From the NCBI GenBank assembly GCA_025174535.1, contig JALBUN010000005.1, forward strand, positions 186,001-250,000: a DNA stretch of 64,000 nucleotides, read 5' to 3'. The stretch's first letter is position 1. Every line of letters begins with the position of its first letter. This stretch comes from Cantharellus purpuraceus (Eukaryota > Basidiomycota > Agaricomycetes > Cantharellales > Hydnaceae). Position numbers and translations under genes: made by a program. The notes under the pieces were generated by a model. The model was not told the origin of the DNA and did no database searches. It saw only the letters and a list, made by a program, of their open reading frames with translations. Shown here in pieces: positions 11,455 to 21,846 of this stretch.

Positions 11455-11884
11455 ATGGCTTCCCATTCTATTCCCCTCTCCAACATCACTTCTAATAATA
11501 CGTCACACTGGTCTCTGGACACAGAGGACTATCAAATACGCCGAGCTCCACGGGCATGTTAAGCCTCCTCCATGTGTCAAAATACTTCCAAAACTCTTTC
11601 AACCAAGATCCCCACCATGTCTCTCTTATGCCATTGGCGATCCCATATTCTTTCACAATTCCGTTGAACCATATACATTCCTCAACATTTCACCTCTATA
11701 TCGTAACACAGATAGAAGAGTCAAACGTGAGGTAGAATTTCAGTCACCATCGCTGACCTATCCTCCCACTTCAATCCGACTCAGGTTACATCGTGTCAGG
11801 CAAAGGGACCAAATACTCTTGGAACGGGATACCATATGGAGACGGATCACTAAGACAATAAGGAGTATTTGTTGTGGATGCTGA
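11455..11884 (+). pseudogene. Relic of a retroelement 3' ORF related to ORF3 of gypsy A
   Basis: The ATG at 11455 opens 35 codons and stops at 11560-11562. The neighbouring frame continues without a stop to a TGA at 11882-11884, so a single frameshift separates the two halves. Features shared with ORF3 of gypsy A (13279-13716 and 30597-31034): W-S-hydrophobic-D-S/T-x-D, a PPP-x-V stretch, Y-x-I-G-D-P-x-F, and N-xxx-PY-x-F, in the same order, with a basic amphipathic C-terminal end. As in gypsy A, an LTR-like sequence begins immediately downstream (from about 11897). A TTTAAATAG lies about 130 bp upstream of the ATG. Function unknown. Confidence 0.6.
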
Positions 11885-11896
11885 CTGAAGTCCTCA

Positions 11897-12600
11897 TGTG
11901 ACTCAGGGTCAATTTACCTTCAGAGCCATAGGGAAGATGGTATTGGTGGATGTTTCTATTATTCTTTTATATGACTCACCCCTGTTTCATCTTTTAATTC
12001 ATTCATACATGACTTACTCATCCTTGTTCTATTTTTGGTTCTTTTATTACTCATCACCCCCTATTCTTACAAAGATTACCCCTATCTGTCGTTTCATTTC
12101 TCCATGATTTCCCCATTAGTAGTTCAACTTCACATGCTTCGTCAGCTGGCTTGATCAGCATTTCTTGCATCATATTGCATCATTTGCTCCTCATATTGTG
12201 TCGTTGTGCCCTGGGGATTTGTATATAAAAGGGCGCTAGTTTTCGCCTTTGGAATCAATCAACAAATTTTCAGCCAACACTCTAAAGTCAAAGTCCACGC
12301 TCTAAGTCTACGCTCTACACTCTACATCACAATCCATCATCTCTACACTGAGGTAAAACACCTTGGTTCAACGATCAGATTTCCCTCCGCCACCGAGAGG
12401 TTGCTTCTCTTGAAACCAGCTTTCGTGTACCTCCCAACCAGGCTCTGCATTGTCATCCAGTCACAGAGCACGATCAGCCATTGGGACCAACCTTTAGCTC
12501 CCATCCCCATCCAACCACAGAGCACTATCCCACTTCCCTGTTACCCTGATTGATCTTTGGAGTGCTGAACAACTGCGTTACACACCATCTGTTTGCTAGG
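11897..12600 (+). repeat. Possible LTR of the relic element, with TATA box
   Basis: It begins TGTGACTCAGGGTC 12 nt after the relic ORF, is pyrimidine-rich, and carries TATATAAA at 12222-12229 followed by a CTCTAAGTCTACGCTCTACA cluster. The 3' limit is uncertain (GTTACACA near 12576-12583 is one candidate), and no clear target duplication was found. It interrupts the minisatellite. Confidence 0.35.
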
Positions 12601-12644
12601 ACCGTTGCACGCAGGCTTATAGGATCTATTCCTTAAGCGAACCG

Positions 12645-12863
12645 ACAGCATCCGCACCTGTACTCGTGCCCCCTCCAGCTCCACTCGTGTTCACACCACA
12701 CCTGCACTTGCGCCCCCTCCAGCCCCCACTTGCGTTCACGCCGCACCCGCACTTGCACCCCCTCCAGCCCCCACTCGCATTCATGCCACACCCGCACTTG
12801 CGTCCGACTCACGCCCCTCCAGCCCCCACTGTCTGACTCGCGCCCGCACCCGCTCCAGCCCAC
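12645..12863 (+). repeat. Minisatellite, right block
   Basis: At least five units of roughly 36-45 bp with core GCACTTGCGCCCCCTCCAGC and CACTCGCATTCA-type spacers. It ends directly at the LTR of gypsy A1. Confidence 0.75.
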
Positions 12864-13225
12864 TGTGAGGGCGACGCTGATGACGAGGCCACAACAACAA
12901 GATACTCAATAAGTGAGAGCCGATAAGAAATAATGCCAGCTGGTACAGCGGATATCCTCAGTCTATACAGCTGTTTCTGATAAATACATGGGACTTACCT
13001 GGTACAGCGGATATCCTCAGAGATCAAGCTGAGGGGATCACACTGCACCAAGGCGAGTCTTTATACTAAATGATGGAGACAGATAGGAGAACCAAGATAG
13101 GGGAGGAAGGATAGGGGAAGTGATAGGGGGAATGAAATAGGGGAGACGCACCCTGACAGGCTGCACTGATAGGGGTGTCAAGAGAAAATACTAAAAATAG
13201 AATATGACTTATTTGAACCCTGACA
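12864..13225 (-). repeat. 3' LTR of gypsy A1
   Basis: 362 bp with TGT/ACA ends. It differs from its own 5' LTR at four or more sites (for example AGACAGATAGG here versus AGACGGATAGG at the 5' LTR), but matches the 3' LTR of A2 at those sites. Confidence 0.92.
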
Positions 13226-13278
13226 TCACCTCCCTCTTAATGCATGTCGTCTCGATATGCACTATCATCCCATCCATC

Positions 13279-13716
13279 TCAAGAGAGACACACCCTGAAG
13301 CACTCTGCAAGGTCCCTTCTCACTCTCTGCCAAAGTAGAGCCCATGACGAGTGTTGATGGTGACTCTTCTCTGCCTTGGGGTAAAGTGGGATGGTGAACT
13401 CTCTGGGGGATATGGGATCGTTTGTGCTGAAAACTGCTCCAAGTATCATCTCCCCTCCCTCATAGGTGACTTTACCGGTGAGCCCTTGGAAGGCATATGG
13501 TATGTCATAGTTGCCAATGAATAGAGGGTCCCCGATGTAGTATGTCTGGCGTCTTGATGGATTACGATGCCAGAAGGGGAAATGAACTTGTGGAGGTGGA
13601 GATGGGAGGTTATAATTCTCTACAGCACGTGCAGTATCCCTTGAGTCAACTGACCAAGTGATTGATGGGTAGGAATGGAGTGAGTGTAGAGGGGTGGATT
13701 CAGACTGGTAAGGCAT
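13279..13716 (-). CDS. Accessory ORF3 of gypsy A1 (unknown function)
   Basis: Complete 145-codon ORF between pol and the 3' LTR, in its own frame, starting MPYQSESTPLHS and ending CFRVCLS. It is identical in conceptual sequence to ORF3 of A2. There is no signal peptide or membrane segment. Visible features: Pro/His-rich N-terminal third, YYIGDPLFIGNYDIPYAFQG centre, TIPLYPKAEK, and a basic C-terminal helix. A TATA box (TATATAA on the minus strand, 13777-13783) lies about 60 bp upstream of the ATG, so it may have its own transcript. Not gag, protease, RT, RNase H, integrase, or a recognisable envelope. It has stayed open while pol has decayed. Confidence 0.7.
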   Translation of the reverse strand: MPYQSESTPLHSLHSYPSITWSVDSRDTARAVENYNLPSPPPQVHFPFWHRNPSRRQTYYIGDPLFIGNYDIPYAFQGLTGKVTYEGGEMILGAVFSTNDPISPREFTIPLYPKAEKSHHQHSSWALLWQRVRRDLAECFRVCLS

Positions 13717-13776
13717 GGTGGGTTGGGTAGTGAATGATGATGGTTTTACTGAGGAAGGGGAAGTGGATTCACTGGC

Positions 13777-13783
13777 TTATATA
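13777..13783 (-). promoter_or_regulatory. TATA box upstream of ORF3 in A1
   Basis: TATATAA on the minus strand, 61 bp upstream of the ORF3 ATG, inside the element between pol and ORF3. It is the mirror of 30530-30536 in A2. An internal promoter is inferred, not shown. Confidence 0.4.
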
Positions 13784-13822
13784 CAGTTAGTGGAATTTTG
13801 GCATGGATGAATTTGGTGAGCG

Positions 13823-16800
13823 CTAAGCTTCACTGTGCCTATTCTGCGGCTCTGAAATGTGTCCAATACCACGTGTTGGGTTCCTGCCAGCTGTCCAATC
13901 AAAGAGGACCTGTTTGGGAGGTTCTGTGAAGTTCTCAAAGCGTCTGAAGGGAAGAGCCGCATAGGTGGCTGCCGAAATACACCTTGGGGCTTCAGGATTT
14001 TCCCGATGGAAGTCTGCAATGCGCCTTCTAGCCCCACTGGCATCCTTAGCTGGGATCCAGAGGTCGTCAGCAGCTCCATAGCCCTTCCAACGCACCAGGT
14101 ATTCCAGTCTTCCTCGGAAAACTCTGCTGTCAAGGATCTTCTCAACTTCGTATTCCTGTACTCCATCTCAAATGACTGGAGGTGGTGGAGGAGATGACTG
14201 GCGTTCAGGGATGGGATCCTTTTCATAAGGATGGAGTAAGACAACAGAGAACACTGGATGAGTGTGGCCAAAGATTGGGGGAAGTTGTAGGCCATAGGCA
14301 TTTCGTGAGACCACCTTATTAATCACATATGGTCCTAACCATTTGTGATCAAGTTTCTTGGTTGGACGGGTGGTGGTGATATTTTGTGCATTGAGCCAGA
14401 CCTTGTCACCAAGTTTGTATACTGGGGCTGCTTGCCGATGGGCATTATAGAATCGTGCCATATCATCTGCTGCCTTTTCCAGGGCGGAGCGAGCCTCAGT
14501 GGTGGCTGTCTCCATACGCTCAGTGAATTCTTCCAGTGCTTCAAGTCATGTCTCTCGGATTGGCTCTAGCCCAAGCCTTGGGTGTTGGCCTGTATCAAGC
14601 ATGAAGGGGGTTGATTGCGTGGAGGAGTGGATGCGGTTGTTGTATGTGAATTTGACAAGAGGAACCCACTCAATCCAGTCATCCTGGTGCTGATTGACGA
14701 AAAGCCTCAAGTATTGTTCAATTTCTTGATTGACCCTTTCCGTCTGACCATCAGTTTGTGGATGATATGCTGTGGATGCTGCAACCTTGATCCCCAAAAG
14801 CTTATTGAGCTCGTGCATAAATTGAGAGACAAACTGGGTGCCACGGTCACTGATGATCTCCTCAGGAAGGCCGTGGTGTTTCCACACATGGTCTCGGAAA
14901 AGTCGTGCAACTCCTATGGAGTTGATGTCAGAGGTGGTAGGGATAACATGTGCTCGTTTGGAAAGACAGTCCACAACGACAAGGAGTGCATCATAGCCAT
15001 GGCTGATGGGTAGTTCTACAATAAGGTCAACAGATATCACTTGCCACCTCCGATCTGGGACACGATTAGGCAGGAGTTTACCCATAGGAGGAGCAGGGAA
15101 AGTTTTTGTCCGATTGCAGAGGTCACATCCCTTGACATATTTGGCAATGTATCGTCCAAATCCAGGCCACCAGTAGCTGCGGGATACAAGTTCTGTTGTT
15201 CTCCAGCAACCAGGGTGACCTGAGTATCGTGGTGTGCTCTTACAATGTCATGGCGCAATTTTGGGTCAAGAGGGACATATACCTTGCCACGATAGAGGAC
15301 AAGTCCATTCTCCTCGGTCCATTCCTGTCCTCGTAAATTCTGAGAGGGACCAAGTTCCTTAAGAGCCTTTACAACCTTTTCATCTCTGTTAGTGCAGTTC
15401 CGCACACATTCCAGGAATATGTCTCCTTCTCCTGTGATCATTTGAGCTTCTGGCCCTGGATAGGTGGATGTTGCATTGATGTGGAACAGCTCAGGGCCAA
15501 GAAGAACCTGGTTCTGGTTATCTTCCTCCCCCCGCTTATGATCTACACGTCGTGAGAGGGCATCAGGTTTGGCTGAATGTCGTCCAGGATGGTGGATCAG
15601 TTCAAAGTCAAAACGATAAAGGTATAGTGACCAGCGAGCTTGTCGACGATTGAGATTCTGAGCTGTATGGAAATATGTGAGGTTTTGATGATTGTTAAGG
15701 ATTTCAATCTTGTATTTGGTCCCTTCCAAGATGTGGTGCCATTCTTCTAGTCCACGGATGACTGAGAGCAATTCCTTATCATGGATGGCATAGTTGCGCT
15801 CTGCATCTGAAAGGCTCTTGGATACAAAACCTACCGGCCTCCATTTCTCATCGTCACAGAGTTGAGATAGAACAGCACCTGTTGCATATGCTGAAGCATC
15901 TGTCTCTAGTTGAAAATGCTTGGTTTGATCTGGGAGGACAAGGATTGGAGTTGACATGACAAGCTGCTTGAGTTTATCAAAGGCTTCTTGTTCTGGGCCA
16001 TCAGGTATCCAGGACCACTGTGTATCTGCCTTTGTTAACCGATTCAGAGGCTTTGCAATATGTGAGAAGTCCTCAATGAAGCGACGATAGAAATTGATGA
16101 AACCCAGGAAGGATTTGACTTCTGTCACATTGCGTGGTGTGGGCCAGTCTCTGACTCCAGCCACCTTAACTGGGTCCATAGCTACCTGTCCCTGTGAGAG
16201 AATCAATCCAAGATAATCTACCTTCTGTTGCGAGAAAAGGCATTTCTCTGGTTTGAGGTACAGGTGGTTGGCCCGAAGAATTTCAAGGACAGATTGCACG
16301 ATCGTGTGGTGTTGTTCTAGGGATTCAGTGAAAATGAGGATGTCGTCCATGAACACTACCATAGTGCCATCGTCAATGAGCTCCTTGAAAATGCCATTCA
16401 TCATCGTCTGAAAGGTTGCTGGGCTGTTTGTGAGACCAAAGAACATGACCAGGGGTTCAAATAGACCACGATTGGTTCGAAAGGCTGCCTTCCACTCATC
16501 GCCCTCTTTAATACGCACATTGTTATATCCCCATTGGATGTCAAGCTTGGTAAAGTACTTGGCATTGGCTGCGGCAATTTTATTCATGATGTCTGGTACC
16601 AGGGGTAGTGGGTAGGCGTTCTTGATTGTGATATCATTCAGCTTGCGGTAGTCTTGCACAAAACGAAGATTACCGTCCTTCTTCTTCACAAAAAAGACAG
16701 GGGATGCCATGGGTGACTTGGAAGGACGTATACGATGATTCCATAGGTTCTCCTCAAGGAATGCATCCAACTCCTTCTGCTCATTTGGGGACATTGGATA

Positions 16801-17706
16801 GACCTTTGTGCTGAAGGGTTGTGCTCCTGGAGTGAGTTCAATAGCGTGGTCCCACAGTTTTTGAGGTGGAAGTTGGTCAAAGGACTCCTTTGCAAAAACA
16901 TCCTTAAATCCCCAGTACGCCTTTGGGACAATCTCCTCAAAGGTTTTGACTGGAGTGGATTCTGCAGCCTTCTGTGCGAGCTGTTGAGAAACTGTTGAAC
17001 CAGCATAGATATTCTCCAAGTCTTCTTCTACAAAGATAACAAATGTTTGGTCTCCCTCGTATTGGGGTTGCCCGTGTGAGTTCTTGCCATTTGAAGGAGT
17101 TGTACCAAGCGAATGCTCTTTGTGTTCTGGTACTTCTCCACATGAATCAGGGCAGCGAGTCATCTGTACCTTTCCTGTATGCCAGTCTACCTCTGGGTTG
17201 TGCTTCACAAGCCAGGTGTGCCCAACAATTATGCCAAAGGTTCCCAGGCTTGTGACTGAAAATGTGGCACATTCGGTATGGGTCCCATATGTGCAGATGA
17301 GATCGACTTCTTCCTTGATTGAACCTGCTTCATTTGGGGTCCCATCAATGTTATAAACAGGTATGGCACGTGGTAGAGGGCGTGTTCGAAGTTTCTCTGC
17401 TTTGACATATTCTGCATCAATGAACATTCCTGTAGCACCACTATCGAGGAGTGCATCCACAGCTAGAGGGTATCCAGTGTCTACCGAGTGGATTTTCATG
17501 GGAATTCTTGTACATCGACGGATGTCTGCAGATTGAAGGTAGAGACGAGGAGGGTCATCATGTTTAGCTGAAAGTTGAGAAGGGTTTTCAGGCATGGCTG
17601 TTTTGGTTTCAGTCTGATGGACAAGGGAGTGTGCGTGTAACATATCGCTTGTGAGCCCTACAGTACATGATTCAAGAACTGAAAACCGGTTTGTCAGGCA
17701 GGGCAT
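13823..17706 (-). pseudogene. pol of gypsy A1 (PR-RT-RH intact; integrase-chromodomain broken)
   Basis: From the ATG at 17706 the frame is open to 15037 and holds, in order: an aspartic protease (LLDSGATGMFID and IIVGHTWL), RT (KLDIQWGYNNVRI and the active site FMDDILIF), and RNase H (ETDASAYATGAVLS and HDKELLSV). Within the integrase HHCC zinc region (HHDTQ...) the frame shifts; the next frame supplies CDLCNRTKT and the DDE core (LIVELP, SDRGTQF, HPQTDGQTERVNQE). A TGA follows LEPIRET, another follows SSPPPPPVI, and then comes a chromodomain ([26 protein letters not shown]). These three lesions also occur in A2. Pol overlaps the end of gag in another frame. Confidence 0.9.
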
Positions 17707-17711
17707 GCTCT

Positions 17712-18854
17712 TCACTGCTGACTGGCCTGAAAATCCTGCTTCTCCTCTTGCTTTGGAATTACTGCCTTCTGCGCTTCTTCCTTGGCCTTCAGTGCAGCTG
17801 CTACTGACTCTGATATCATGCCTGCAATTGCTGTTTGTGTGAGATCAGCTCGGATACGTTCCTTGCGTGGTTCAGGGCATGCTGGGGATATATGGCCACG
17901 CTTTCCACAGTTATAGCACGTCCGAGTCTCAATGCGATGACGGTTGGAGTCAATATCCATAGGTGCAACACCATTAGAGGTTGCCAAGGTAGTTGGTACA
18001 GAGATGACCGGAGTGCTGTGAGGGCGGGATGGGGTAGAGCAGGCAGGAGTGAGGGAAGTCTGAGCACGTCTCACTTCTAGAAGACGACGGTGGTTGCGGT
18101 CAATTTGACAGGCCGCTTCCTTCCATGCCTTGAGATCGGACGGGAGGGATGGCTGTGCATGGATCTTGTCAAGAATCATTGCAGGGAGCCCTCGGGCATA
18201 GGCATCTTCCAGTGCTGCATCATTAAACCCAGTCCTTCCTGCTAGTATCTCAAACTGTGCCGTGTATTCATCCGCTGACATGCCAGGTGTCATCCTAAGA
18301 TCATGTAACTTTGTTCGTGCTGTTCGAGAGCGGTCAGGGTCCCCAAAAGCATTCTCCACCTGCTTAATGAATTCCTCCAAGGTGGAGAGCGGTGAGGTCC
18401 TGTCAATGACTGCCTGTGTCTCATTGTGCGCCCATACTTCAGCAGAACCTCCTGTCATAAAAGAGAGGGCATAGAGGATCTTGGTCCGCTCATCTGGGAA
18501 AGATGTAGGCTGGACTGCAATGGCAAGCCTGATAGAGCGAATGAAACCTTCTGTCTCTGCACGATCTCCATTGAATTTGGCTGGTTCAGCTGCCCTTATT
18601 GGGTGAACAGATGATGATGTAGGAGAAGGTGTGGGAAATGAGGTGGTCTGAGAGATGGTCTGTGCTGCAGCGATGGCGGCAGCAGTGGCAGCATCTGCTA
18701 GGTTGTTCTGGACATTGGTGAACTGGCTTTGGAGGTGCTGGTTCTGGAGTTGCAGCTGCTGGAGCTGCTGCGCCTGGGTGTTGAACAACGCTCGCAGAAA
18801 GCCACCACTTTCACCTAGAGTGTCCCAATAGGCTTCAGGGAGCTGATCGGTCAT
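17712..18854 (-). CDS. gag polyprotein of gypsy A1
   Basis: Complete 380-aa ORF starting MTDQLPEAYWDT. Order: a Gln-rich coiled coil (about 30-55), a Ser/Thr/Pro linker, a Retrotrans_gag capsid-like domain (FNGDRAETEGFIRSIRL to RTGFNDAALEDAY, about 90-220), and a CCHC zinc knuckle (CYNCGKRGHISPAC) near residue 320. It forms virus-like particles and binds genomic RNA in this family. The stop codon TGA is 5 nt upstream of the pol ATG. The sequence equals A2 gag apart from a silent change near the zinc knuckle. Confidence 0.92.
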   Translation of the reverse strand: MTDQLPEAYWDTLGESGGFLRALFNTQAQQLQQLQLQNQHLQSQFTNVQNNLADAATAAAIAAAQTISQTTSFPTPSPTSSSVHPIRAAEPAKFNGDRAETEGFIRSIRLAIAVQPTSFPDERTKILYALSFMTGGSAEVWAHNETQAVIDRTSPLSTLEEFIKQVENAFGDPDRSRTARTKLHDLRMTPGMSADEYTAQFEILAGRTGFNDAALEDAYARGLPAMILDKIHAQPSLPSDLKAWKEAACQIDRNHRRLLEVRRAQTSLTPACSTPSRPHSTPVISVPTTLATSNGVAPMDIDSNRHRIETRTCYNCGKRGHISPACPEPRKERIRADLTQTAIAGMISESVAAALKAKEEAQKAVIPKQEEKQDFQASQQ

Positions 18855-18910
18855 GGTATCGGTGAAGTAGTTAATAGGGAAAGTGTTATGAGGTGTGGGG
18901 TCGTCTTATG

Positions 18911-18920
18911 AGCTTGATCT
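18911..18920 (-). other. Primer-binding site of A1, self-complementary to the LTR
   Basis: AGATCAAGCT on the minus strand begins 2 nt after the 5' LTR end. Its complement AGCTTGATCT lies in the same LTR (19080-19089), about 35 nt downstream of the TATAAA at 19119-19124, which is where transcription should start. This is the arrangement of Tf1-type self-primed retrotransposons; no tRNA-type TGG site is present. Confidence 0.65.
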
Positions 18921-18922
18921 TC

Positions 18923-19284
18923 TGTGAGGGCGACGCTGATGACGAGGCCACAACAACAAGATACTCAATAAGTGAGAGCCGATAAGAAATAATGCCAGCT
19001 GGTACAGCGGATATCCTCAGTCTATACAGCTGTTTCTGATAAATACATGGGACTTACCTGGTACAGCGGATATCCTCAGAGATCAAGCTGAGGGGATCAC
19101 ACTGCACCAAGGCGAGTCTTTATACTAAATGATGGAGACGGATAGGAGAACCAAGATAGGGGAGGAAAGATAGGGGAAGTGATAGGGGCAATGAAATAGG
19201 GGAGACGCACCCTGACAGGCTGCGCTGATAGGGGTGTCAAGAGAAAATACTAAAAATAGAATATGACTTATTTGAACCCTGACA
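18923..19284 (-). repeat. 5' LTR of gypsy A1
   Basis: 362 bp with TGT/ACA ends and a TATAAA at 19119-19124 (minus). It matches the 5' LTR of A2 at all four sites where the 5' and 3' LTRs of these elements differ. Confidence 0.92.
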
Positions 19285-19540
19285 GGCAGGAGTCATTGCA
19301 TGAGTCACCATTACTCAAATAACTCGGTCAATACTTCGTTTCCCAGGCTGATTAGCACAGCTATGGGTAGGCACAGCTTCTATTGAACTCTCCACTGAAA
19401 ATGGAGTCAGGAGGTGCAGTGGTTGCGAAGATATTGAGGATTTACTGGCAGTGGTGACCAGATTGAGTCGGAGATTGAAATGAGTCATGTGATTGAAAAT
19501 GAGTCAGTTGTCCAGGTGACTCCGGCTGACTTTGAGGCTG
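19285..19540. other. GAGTCA-rich spacer
   Basis: No gene. The word GAGTCA occurs five times (mostly within TGAGTCA or CGAGTCG-like contexts) in 250 bp, plus reverse forms (TTACTCA). This resembles Gcn4/AP-1-type sites but may be simple repeat drift. Confidence 0.4.
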
Positions 19541-19680
19541 CTGACATCTGCGAAGGTTTGTGGGTCCATGTGGGTCCCAAAACTTCGCCCAGCAGAACAA
19601 TAAGTTTGTAGACTCATTTCTGCATGGAAAATTCCCGAAAAAATATGAAAAAATAGAGAATATTTGAATGGCCCTGAATC
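19541..19680 (+). repeat. Left arm of a long inverted repeat
   Basis: The sequence around TTTGTGGGTCCATGTGGGTCC through TTCTGCATGGAAAATTCCCG and AAAAATAGAGAATATTTGAA recurs in reverse complement at about 21375-21515 with roughly 75-80 percent visual identity. Confidence 0.65.
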
Positions 19681-20351
19681 AAGAGAAAGCAGCAGATATA
19701 TGCTGATATTTTAAGGCCATCAAGTGGAATTGTACAGTTTCGGGACTTTAAACAAGATCTTTTTAAGGGAAAACCAGTTCCCATACAATCATCTTCCTCA
19801 GCCGCACCCACTGCAAATAACAGCCATGACCGTGGACATAATGGCAAGTCCACCATAGGGACAGTTGTCGGACAGGTTGTCTCCGTCCGTGTAATCGAGA
19901 TGATGGTGACCTCGGGGGTCCCTGCCCGTATTGGCACACTCAGACTCCCTGGGTGACTGGTCACCCCTGCCCCGGTCACCTCCTCCTCTACCTCCATGGC
20001 GGCTTCTAGCTCGTGCACCTGCTCTTCCACTTCCTTCAGTCTCGTGGCCTCCATCGTGGCCACAAGTTCCTTGACCCTGTGGGCTCTCTCGGCTTTCGCT
20101 TCCTCCTCCTTCCTTCTCCGTTCCACCGCCTCCTTCCGTCTTCACTCCTCCTGCTCCTCCTCCTTCCGTCTCTGCTCCTCCTCCTCCTGCTCCTCCTCCT
20201 CCTTCCATCTCTGTTCCACCTCCTCCTCCTCCTTCCATCTCCATTCTGCCTCCTCCTCTTTCCATCTCCACTCCTCTTCCTCTTCCTTCTGTCGAGCCAA
20301 GCGCAACTGCTCAAGCTCGGCCACACTCATGTTTGCCAAAAGGTTTGACAT
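19614..20351 (-). pseudogene. Lys/Glu-rich coiled-coil ORF remnant inside the inverted repeat
   Basis: The minus frame from an ATG at 20351 (MSNLLANMSVAELEQLRLA) runs through an extreme Glu/Lys/Arg coiled coil (RWKEEEA-type units), meets one TGA at 20139-20141, and continues in the same frame through ERRRKEEEAKAERAHRVKEL and a second coiled coil (ATRLKEVEEQVHELEAAMEV) to a stop at 19614. No catalytic motif is visible. It is probably a transposon-borne structural or gag-like protein that has acquired a stop; the family is unknown. Confidence 0.4.
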
Positions 20352-20492
20352 TGTTGAGGATAAGACCTCAATCATGCCCCTCCTTTTATATGTCTCCAGA
20401 CCCCCAGTATAACTCTGACTGCACCCAACCATCTCACCTATTCAATACATGGACATGAGGCCTCAGGGGCTCAGCCTTAAATGGAGAGATAC

Positions 20493-21046
20493 TGTTATGA
20501 TTATATTCATTAATGCCCAGATCCCCATCTGATCCACTCAGATCCCCATGCATATGAAATCTATACTCCATTTGGGAACCATCATGTCTCCATTTATCTG
20601 TCTGATTGTCACCACCAAATCTTGCCCATCCGTGTCCAGTGCCGATTGATGCATCAGCATCACCATAGGAACCCAGACATCCATCCCCATTGGACTTGGA
20701 CATACTCATGTAAGGCCATCAGCCTTGGAGACCCATCACCGGAGTAATTATTATCAGATTTCAAAATATGTATTTAAGTTGCCTGACTGGGGACTTCATT
20801 CCCCAGTTTGAATATCAAATCACGCCTAGTTCCTAAGTCCGATCCTAACTCTCTAAGTTGTACTCCATCTCCGAAATCTTGGACACCGGTATAAGTGAGG
20901 GCACAGCACATAAGCTGAAGCCAAGTCCATTCCAACCCCCATGACGTGCTCCGACTCTGACCCAACCTCCAACCCAACCTCCAACCCAACCTCTGACCCA
21001 ACTTCCAACCCAATCTCCAACCCCCAATCAGACCTAGTGCGTAACA
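20493..21046 (+). repeat. LTR of gypsy family B, copy 1
   Basis: About 554 bp, TGTTATGATTATATTC...GCGTAACA, related along its length to the copies at 21847-22373 and 33049-33575. It carries extra tandem CCAACC/TCCGAC units near its 3' end, which account for the greater length. The flanks (GATAC and ACAAT) are not a duplication. The purine-rich AAATGGAGAGA just upstream looks like a polypurine tract, so this may be the 3' LTR of a plus-strand element whose interior is lost. It abuts the Tc1 fragment at 21047. Confidence 0.8.
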
Positions 21047-21279
21047 ACAATCCTGTCTGTCCACAAACAGTCAGGAATACACTGAAAAGGAATCATCTCA
21101 AGCCAATAGTCAAGGCCAAAAAGTCATTGCTCAAGGCCAGACACAGGCAGAGGAGATTGGATTTTGCCCTGTATCACCAGAACTGGACCATTGAGGACTG
21201 GAAGAGAGTTATATGGTCAGATGAGACCAATGTTAACAGGATTGGGTCAGATGAGAGGAAGGGTGATGTATGGGAACCA
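21047..21279 (+). pseudogene. Tc1/mariner transposase, N-terminal fragment
   Basis: The frame gives CPQTVRNTLKRNHLKPIVK, the end of the Tc1 helix-turn-helix, then LLKARHRQRRLDFAL and the first catalytic Asp in DWKRVIWSDETNVNRIGSD. It is cut on the left by an LTR of family B and on the right after DERKGDVWEP. The matching C-terminal part lies at 23660-24175. Confidence 0.85.
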
Positions 21280-21374
21280 CCTTTTCTTTATCAAATTCTA
21301 TTTATGCAGCACCAATGTGTTATACTTCGCTTTTCCATTCCTAAATATTGGCATATATTTGGTGCTTGTACCTG

Positions 21375-21515
21375 GAATGGACTTATTCAAATATTCTCTA
21401 TTTTTCCATATTTTTTTTTGGGAATATTCCATGCAGAACTTGGCCCAGAATGCTCTTATTCTGCTGTGCTACAGTTGTGGACCCATAAGCACCCACAAAC
21501 ATTCGCACAGTCAGC
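21375..21515 (-). repeat. Right arm of the long inverted repeat
   Basis: Reverse complement of the 19541-19680 sequence (TTCTGCATGGAATATTCCC, then TATGGGTCCAC and GTTTGTGGGTGC reading outward on the minus strand). Between the arms lie the coiled-coil remnant, an LTR and the Tc1 N-terminal fragment. Confidence 0.65.
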
Positions 21516-21846
21516 TCTCCACCTTTGGACCAGGCATTTGGCCTAGATTCAAGCTCAGATGTCTCTGATCAATAAATATTCTGTAACTTGACAATCACAG
21601 CCTCTCAGGGCACAATTTTCCATGGAGATCATGTCTTGAGATGTGGCTATCCATGGCTGTGCAATCCAGTGCAGAAAACAGGGTGGATACCCTCCTTTTT
21701 GCCTGATCAGTGCCTACTTCAGGGATCAGAGCAGGTGATTGATGATCAGATCAGGTGATTGGCTTGGAATATTCTACCCTTTCCATAACATTCTAGCTGT
21801 TTCCTTCTATTATTAGATAGAACATTCCAGAACTATTATTCAGCTC

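Larger units (their letters stand above)
12864..19284 (-). mobile_element. Ty3/gypsy chromovirus element A1, full length (6421 bp)
   Basis: Minus orientation: 5' LTR 18923-19284, gag 18854-17712, pol about 17706-13823, ORF3 13716-13279, 3' LTR 12864-13225. The LTRs are 362 bp and end TGT...ACA. The flanking 5-mers (CCCAC and GGCAG) are not a target duplication. It is an almost exact inverted copy of element A2 (6419 bp); the length difference is accounted for by one 2-bp deletion in A2 pol. The integrase part carries an inactivating frameshift and two stops shared with A2, so the element is probably not autonomous. Confidence 0.95.

Noticed and set aside
20013..20412. Ser/Leu-rich plus frames resembling membrane proteins
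   Set aside because: Reverse reading of the Glu/Lys-rich coiled-coil remnant.
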